A stretch of 64,000 nucleotides of DNA from Flammula alnicola (taxonomy: Eukaryota > Basidiomycota > Agaricomycetes > Agaricales > Strophariaceae), in NCBI GenBank assembly GCA_015499995.1, contig JADNRV010000010.1:372001-436000 (forward strand). The letters run 5' to 3'. Of this stretch, positions 59,879-64,000 are shown one piece after another (position 1 is the first letter of the stretch; every line of letters starts with the position of its first letter). A program made the position numbers and the translations under genes. The notes beneath the pieces were generated by a model that saw only the letters and a program-made list of their open reading frames with translations, had not been told where the DNA came from and did not search any database.

Positions 59879-60687
59879 ATGTTACAATATCTCACAATCT
59901 TTACCTTGTTTGTCTTTCTGAGTCTCCAGATATCTGCATCGCCTGCTCCAGTGCCCATTGGGAATTCTCTTGCTCTTGAGCGACGCACAGACCCGGTGTT
60001 CCCCGACTCACCTCCTTCATGTCCTATCTGCCAGCAGGTAAGCCATAATCGACAAGCCATCTTGGGAAGAAGTCAGGACCCAGGAAGCCCAGGCGTTGGA
60101 GAGCACCGTTCAATCTTTCTCGTATTTTCTGATGTCTTGATGCACACGAATTTGTGCTAACTACAATCAGAATTATCCCAGCATCAATAGCTGTGCTCAA
60201 GCGGCTCCTGTCCTTGCCAATTTCTCGATGGTTAGTGGTTCGTATCTATCCTTGTCTGTTTGCCGTATTTGATCCCCCCCGAAGATCATATTTAATCCAG
60301 GAGCCTTCCTTGATGTCATAAAGTGTGCATGTGGAGACACTTTCCAATCTGTATTCCCTCAATGCGTTGACTGGTGTGTTTCGTTACTCTTAACCTCTTG
60401 CTGGCGTGCATTGAAGTAATATTATCATATCCCTCAGTTTCATCCAGACCGATCAGGACGATGTTCTCAACACCCCAGATCTACCTGGCCTTGTAAATGA
60501 CACAAGGAAAATATGCGCACTCGAGAGTACGTTGCTTGGAAACGTGTCTGGGGTGAACAGCTCCGAGTCCCCCACGCCAACACCAACATCTGGAGGAATG
60601 AGGGTTGCAAGAGACCTTGAACTAGGTCTTGCAGTAACCATTTCACTCATTGGAATGTCTTTACTCGCCGGATATCTAGGATTTTGA
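59879..60687 (+). CDS. Small secreted Cys protein with C-terminal hydrophobic tail
   Basis: Four exons (59879-60037, 60171-60230, 60285-60373, 60438-60687) sum to 558 nt, 185 residues. A signal peptide opens it (MLQYLTIFTLFVFLSLQISA). The mature part has Cys pairs CPICQQ, INSCAQAAP, KCACGD, QCVDC and KICALES, several N-x-S/T sites, and a C-terminal hydrophobic segment (LGLAVTISLIGMSLLAGYLG) after a Ser/Thr/Pro spacer, which fits a GPI signal or membrane anchor. Small cell-surface proteins of this make-up are common in mushroom fungi. Function unknown. Confidence 0.8.
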
Positions 60688-61085
60688 TGGACGATTTGAA
60701 TGATATTCACGACCATGTACTTAGCATTAACGACCTAGCCACGACATTTGTAACGACCTTCACGTCACGTTGTATAAAGAAATCATTGTCCAGAATATTT
60801 TCCTCAGGCTGGAAATTGAGTCTCTGAAGATTCCCGAGGCCTTGGTGTCCACAGACTATCGCCAGTACTGATGATGTGCAGTCAATTCTTCATAAATTCA
60901 GGATGAATTGCTTTATTAGTATTACGAGCGTTAGGCGTGCGCGTGACTGAACCTTGTTGTTCACGGACGCCCACGACCTTTGTCATGTACCAGGGGTACC
61001 CCAGTACGTCCAACTTCTTTCCAGTGACACTTCTTGTACTCACACCGCATGATCTAAGAAACTGGGAATACTGAATCGTGTCTCG
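60688..61085. other. Intergenic region, Nudix promoter
   Basis: About 400 bp, no gene. Confidence 0.5.
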
Positions 61086-62029
61086 ATGGCGAGTACAAGC
61101 AACAACACTGGCCGGCTGTCGTCGATTTTCTCTTTTGGGCGAGCACCTCTACGCCCGCTGCAACCGCAGCCGCAACCGCAACCGCCATTATCAGAATTTT
61201 CAACACGCTCTGTAGCAGATAGCGCTTGGTCATCTATGGACTTTATGTTGGGCGCGGGGATGGTCATCATCCAGCAGAACACACATAAGATCGTCGTCAT
61301 CTATGAAACGAAGCGGAAGTACTGGTTCTTTCCGCGTGGGAGGAAGGATATCGGCGAGTCTTTGGAGCAGACGGCCTTGAGAGAAGCGTACGAGGAAGTG
61401 AGCTCTCCGATCCTCTCGATGCCTCCGAACGCGTGTTCTAATGGAATACTTTACTGCCAAAAGTCAGGGTATCGCACTGAGTTCTTGCCACTCTACAGCC
61501 CCACGCGACAGCCAGCCCCACCACAGGACGAAGACGCATACGCTCGCCCCAACATTGAGCCTATTTTCATGACTTTATCGTCCTGGCAACCCAGGAGGAC
61601 AAGGACTGGACAACTGAAGGATTCTGGAGGAGAATACTTGACGACGTGGTATGCGGGCCAGATACCTGAGGATGCCGTACGTATATTTTTTATGAAACGA
61701 CTTTGATAGGCGTCTTTGATTTTCTGCCTATTAATGACTATTCATAGGTCCCGGAGACGGGGACTGGCATGCCAGATGAGCAAAACTACCAAAGTCATCT
61801 GTTACCTTTTGATGAAGCCCTGAAAATGGTTTGGGGTGCAGAGGAACGGGTCCTTCGCTATGTCTGGGCTGTCTATTTGGATACGTTACGGACTCTAGAA
61901 TCCCAGAGACAGCAAGAGCAGGCAGGAGAGCAAGATCAACAACTTGGTGAGATGAAAATATCCCTTAACATTTATGCTGTCCTAACAATTGCTTGAGTAG
62001 AAAGCCTTCCCGTCCCAGAATCGTCTTAA
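61086..62029 (+). CDS. Nudix hydrolase
   Basis: Three exons (61086-61676, 61748-61946, 62001-62029) total 819 nt, 272 residues. The Nudix box lies near residue 85: GRKDIGES followed by LEQTALREAYEEVS, matching G-x5-E-x7-R-E-U-x-E-E-x-G-U except that the second Gly is Ser. The Arg-Glu and Glu-Glu that bind the metal are kept. A Pro/Gln repeat (PLQPQPQPQPP) precedes the domain, and LPFDEALKMVWGAEERVLRYV follows it. These enzymes cleave nucleoside diphosphates linked to other groups; the substrate cannot be told. The last exon is 29 nt. The same layout (short Ser-rich lead, WFFPRGRKD, late helix) is seen in fungal Nudix proteins. Confidence 0.9.
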
Positions 62030-64000
62030 ACTCGCCCATGGCTCCGCATTTTTCTCGAAAGTTTCATCGTGGCTGCTTTGTATCGTGTTTGATATCCCCA
62101 ACTGTGTAATATACCGTACTGTATGTACAACACTGGATTGTATCGTAGCTTCTTGTAAATTATGTAGATCTGGACATTAGCTATCGAAATGAAAGAGTCG
62201 AGCTAGGATCTTAGCATTCTGTGAAATGCTGCTCAGGATACAAAATATTTTTTCTGACCAGCATCCTAGGATTATCTGAAAGCTGAAATCGCCGATATGA
62301 CAAAAATACTACCCTATTGCAGCATCATTTAGAATCTGGAAGATAGGAAGAAAATGAATTAGGAGATGGTATTAATATCTACAGATTCATTCCCGTTAGG
62401 CTTTAGGCCTCCGAGCTCCAGGTGCCATCGCATTCGAGTCAGTTTGTTTAATTCCTCTCTCAAGGCAGGAATTTGCCAAAAATCCGGAAGCAAGGTGGAG
62501 CGACTATACTAAGTAAATTTAAACCAGCACACTTTTGGGAGCGGGAAATTTCCAGCAGTGACATCGGAGCAGAGACATTAACGGTCTTCGGCAATGCAAT
62601 ATTCTGACTTGATCCCGCTGGATCAAAGGGAGTCAGACTGTCCGTGACAATCCCAATGTCCAGAATCGTAGAAAAAAGATTTTGTCTTCTAACATGAGGC
62701 CACGCAGAATGGTACGACGAATTCCTAGATCTAGGATGCCATGCACGCGATGGTGTGAGTATACATACGTTCATCGACACCTTTCATCCTTGGTTGATGT
62801 GTTTCGCCCTAGCCTTACCGCCAGAAGGACAGGGAGAAAAGCCACTTCCTACAACTAAGCACAACATTCAGCGAGTGTAAGACTAAGTTACCGGTGCGCA
62901 TGGTGTGCTTGAAGTAGCACCTACAAATGCCATACCATTGAGCCTAGCTGCAAGGTTCATCGTGCTCTGTTTGGACACATTCTCGACAGCGACGAATCGG
63001 AAGTGAAAAGAGCTCCAGCCGCCCTCCGAAATGAAGCAAGAAGATGCAAATCCGATACATCTATACCACGAGGGATATGCGGATGCAATATGGCCATTCA
63101 TGAACCTATGGCTGAGCAGCAATGTTACCTAGATAGGTCCTGCGGATGTAAAGCTGCATTCGAGAACGGCGATGACGGATGTGCCGTTTCAAATTGTGGA
63201 TCCAACGTCAGACCAAAGAGGCATAGACTCGGAACGGACGTTGTTTTCAGCGCTTTGGCGTCGGATGGAAGTCCACAATTGCAGCGGATTGGAGGAGTCA
63301 TTCTCTATTTCATATTATCTGTCGAGCGATAGCCTGACGGACAAAGGCTGTCCAGAGCGGGTCCTGCCGCCTAAACCAAGAGCGGAGGACTGAGTCATAA
63401 TGTCGCCCTTGCTGTAGTCGCATTCCGGAGCATACGTGTTTTGTGGGCGACCGTACTTATTTCCAATCAGCCTTGGAAGCAGTCACATGAAGGTCCAACG
63501 CGGTCACGTGCATGAATTGGCGGCAAGAACGCGCAGTGGATCATGACGCGTTCTCCATATTCATGACTTGGATGGAAAGATGCGTGGGTTTTCACCATTC
63601 TGTGGCACAGGTGAATCGGCGCCTTTTCTGGTCATAAAAAGGCGCAAAGTTCGGAGGCGAAATACCTGTGGGAAAAAGGGCTGCATAAGTAAAGGTCGTT
63701 CAGAACCGGTTGAAAAGGGCGAAGCCAACTTAAAATATCACAACAATCGCGCGAAAGTTTCACGGAGAATAGAACTTGTTAGAATTTAATAATCATTTTC
63801 CAGAGCCTAGAAGGAGAGAGAGGGAGACAAATCAACGAATCGATGATATGAGATCACATATCCCCGCAGCCTCTGAGTATCAATAGAGATTATCTGGTCA
63901 GCAAAGCGCAAAAGATGGGATACTGAGGTCGGCCCACGCACAGTACTAGTTCTCAGCTAGGAAAGGAGGAGGAAAAAATCCGTTTCGTTGGATTTGTCCT
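62030..64000. other. Right end of window, no gene supported
   Basis: About 2 kb. Frames at 62460-62780 (-), 62883-63122 (-) and 63003-63332 (+) overlap one another and have no motif or joinable exons. The window may cut a gene at the edge, but nothing shows it. Confidence 0.4.

Noticed and set aside
59242..60060. Uninterrupted 272-codon frame on the minus strand
   Set aside because: It starts inside the signal-peptide exon of the spliced secreted-protein gene on the plus strand and has no motif. Length alone is not enough, although a real antisense gene is not excluded.
1..64000. tRNA, rRNA, CRISPR array, bacterial operon features
   Set aside because: Looked for and not seen. The DNA is eukaryotic, and no cloverleaf-like or regularly spaced repeats were found by eye.

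Overview
The window is eukaryotic nuclear DNA from a fungus, most likely a basidiomycete of the class Agaricomycetes. Genes are split by many short GT-AG introns (about 50-70 nt), there is no operon structure, and the gene families are those of mushroom-forming fungi: expanded F-box proteins, an atypical G-alpha, BTB proteins, and Cys-rich secreted or GPI-anchored proteins. No species can be named from sequence alone. Gene models were assembled by reading ORF segments and splice sites by eye. Where exon lengths are quoted they add up to whole codons.

Left part (1-26 kb) is mostly conserved housekeeping genes: ornithine aminotransferase (418-2873, +), a BTB-domain gene (4254-4933, -), a secreted PF04185 phosphoesterase (6564-8055, +), an unrecognised two-exon gene (8145-8634, -), a DHHC palmitoyltransferase (9976-12215, -), a trypsin-like serine protease with a coiled-coil insert (12634-14445, +), a divergent G-protein alpha subunit with a 5-nt microexon (17017-19658, +), an NHX-type Na+/H+ exchanger (20816-23168, -), an OXA1/YidC mitochondrial insertase (23609-25055, -) and a DUF202-like membrane protein (25290-26064, +). 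A 340-bp piece of the G-alpha gene is duplicated just behind the protease gene.

Middle part (28-48 kb) is accessory. It has a coiled-coil gene (28160-29938, -) and three related F-box genes (30400-32355 -, 32697-34787 -, 40545-42581 +), with decayed or unassigned coding-like sequence at 34.9-36.3 kb. The eEF1B (EF-1 beta) gene (38444-39386, +) sits inside this F-box cluster. An apparently complete hAT-family DNA transposon (43454-46222) has an intact three-exon transposase, terminal inverted repeats, a 30-bp perfect palindrome and near-matching target-site duplications. It interrupts what looks like an open frame of an unidentified minus-strand gene.

Right part (48-64 kb) holds a GPI-anchored secreted protein (47953-48989, +) and a striking tandemly duplicated two-gene module. 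Each module is a tiny Cys-rich protein on the minus strand (52637-52819; 55634-55786), divergent from a protein with a degenerate protein-kinase-like core on the plus strand (53380-54832; 56384-57790). After these come a second small secreted, tail-anchored Cys protein (59879-60687, +) and a Nudix hydrolase (61086-62029, +). The duplicated module is the best candidate in this window for an undescribed system.
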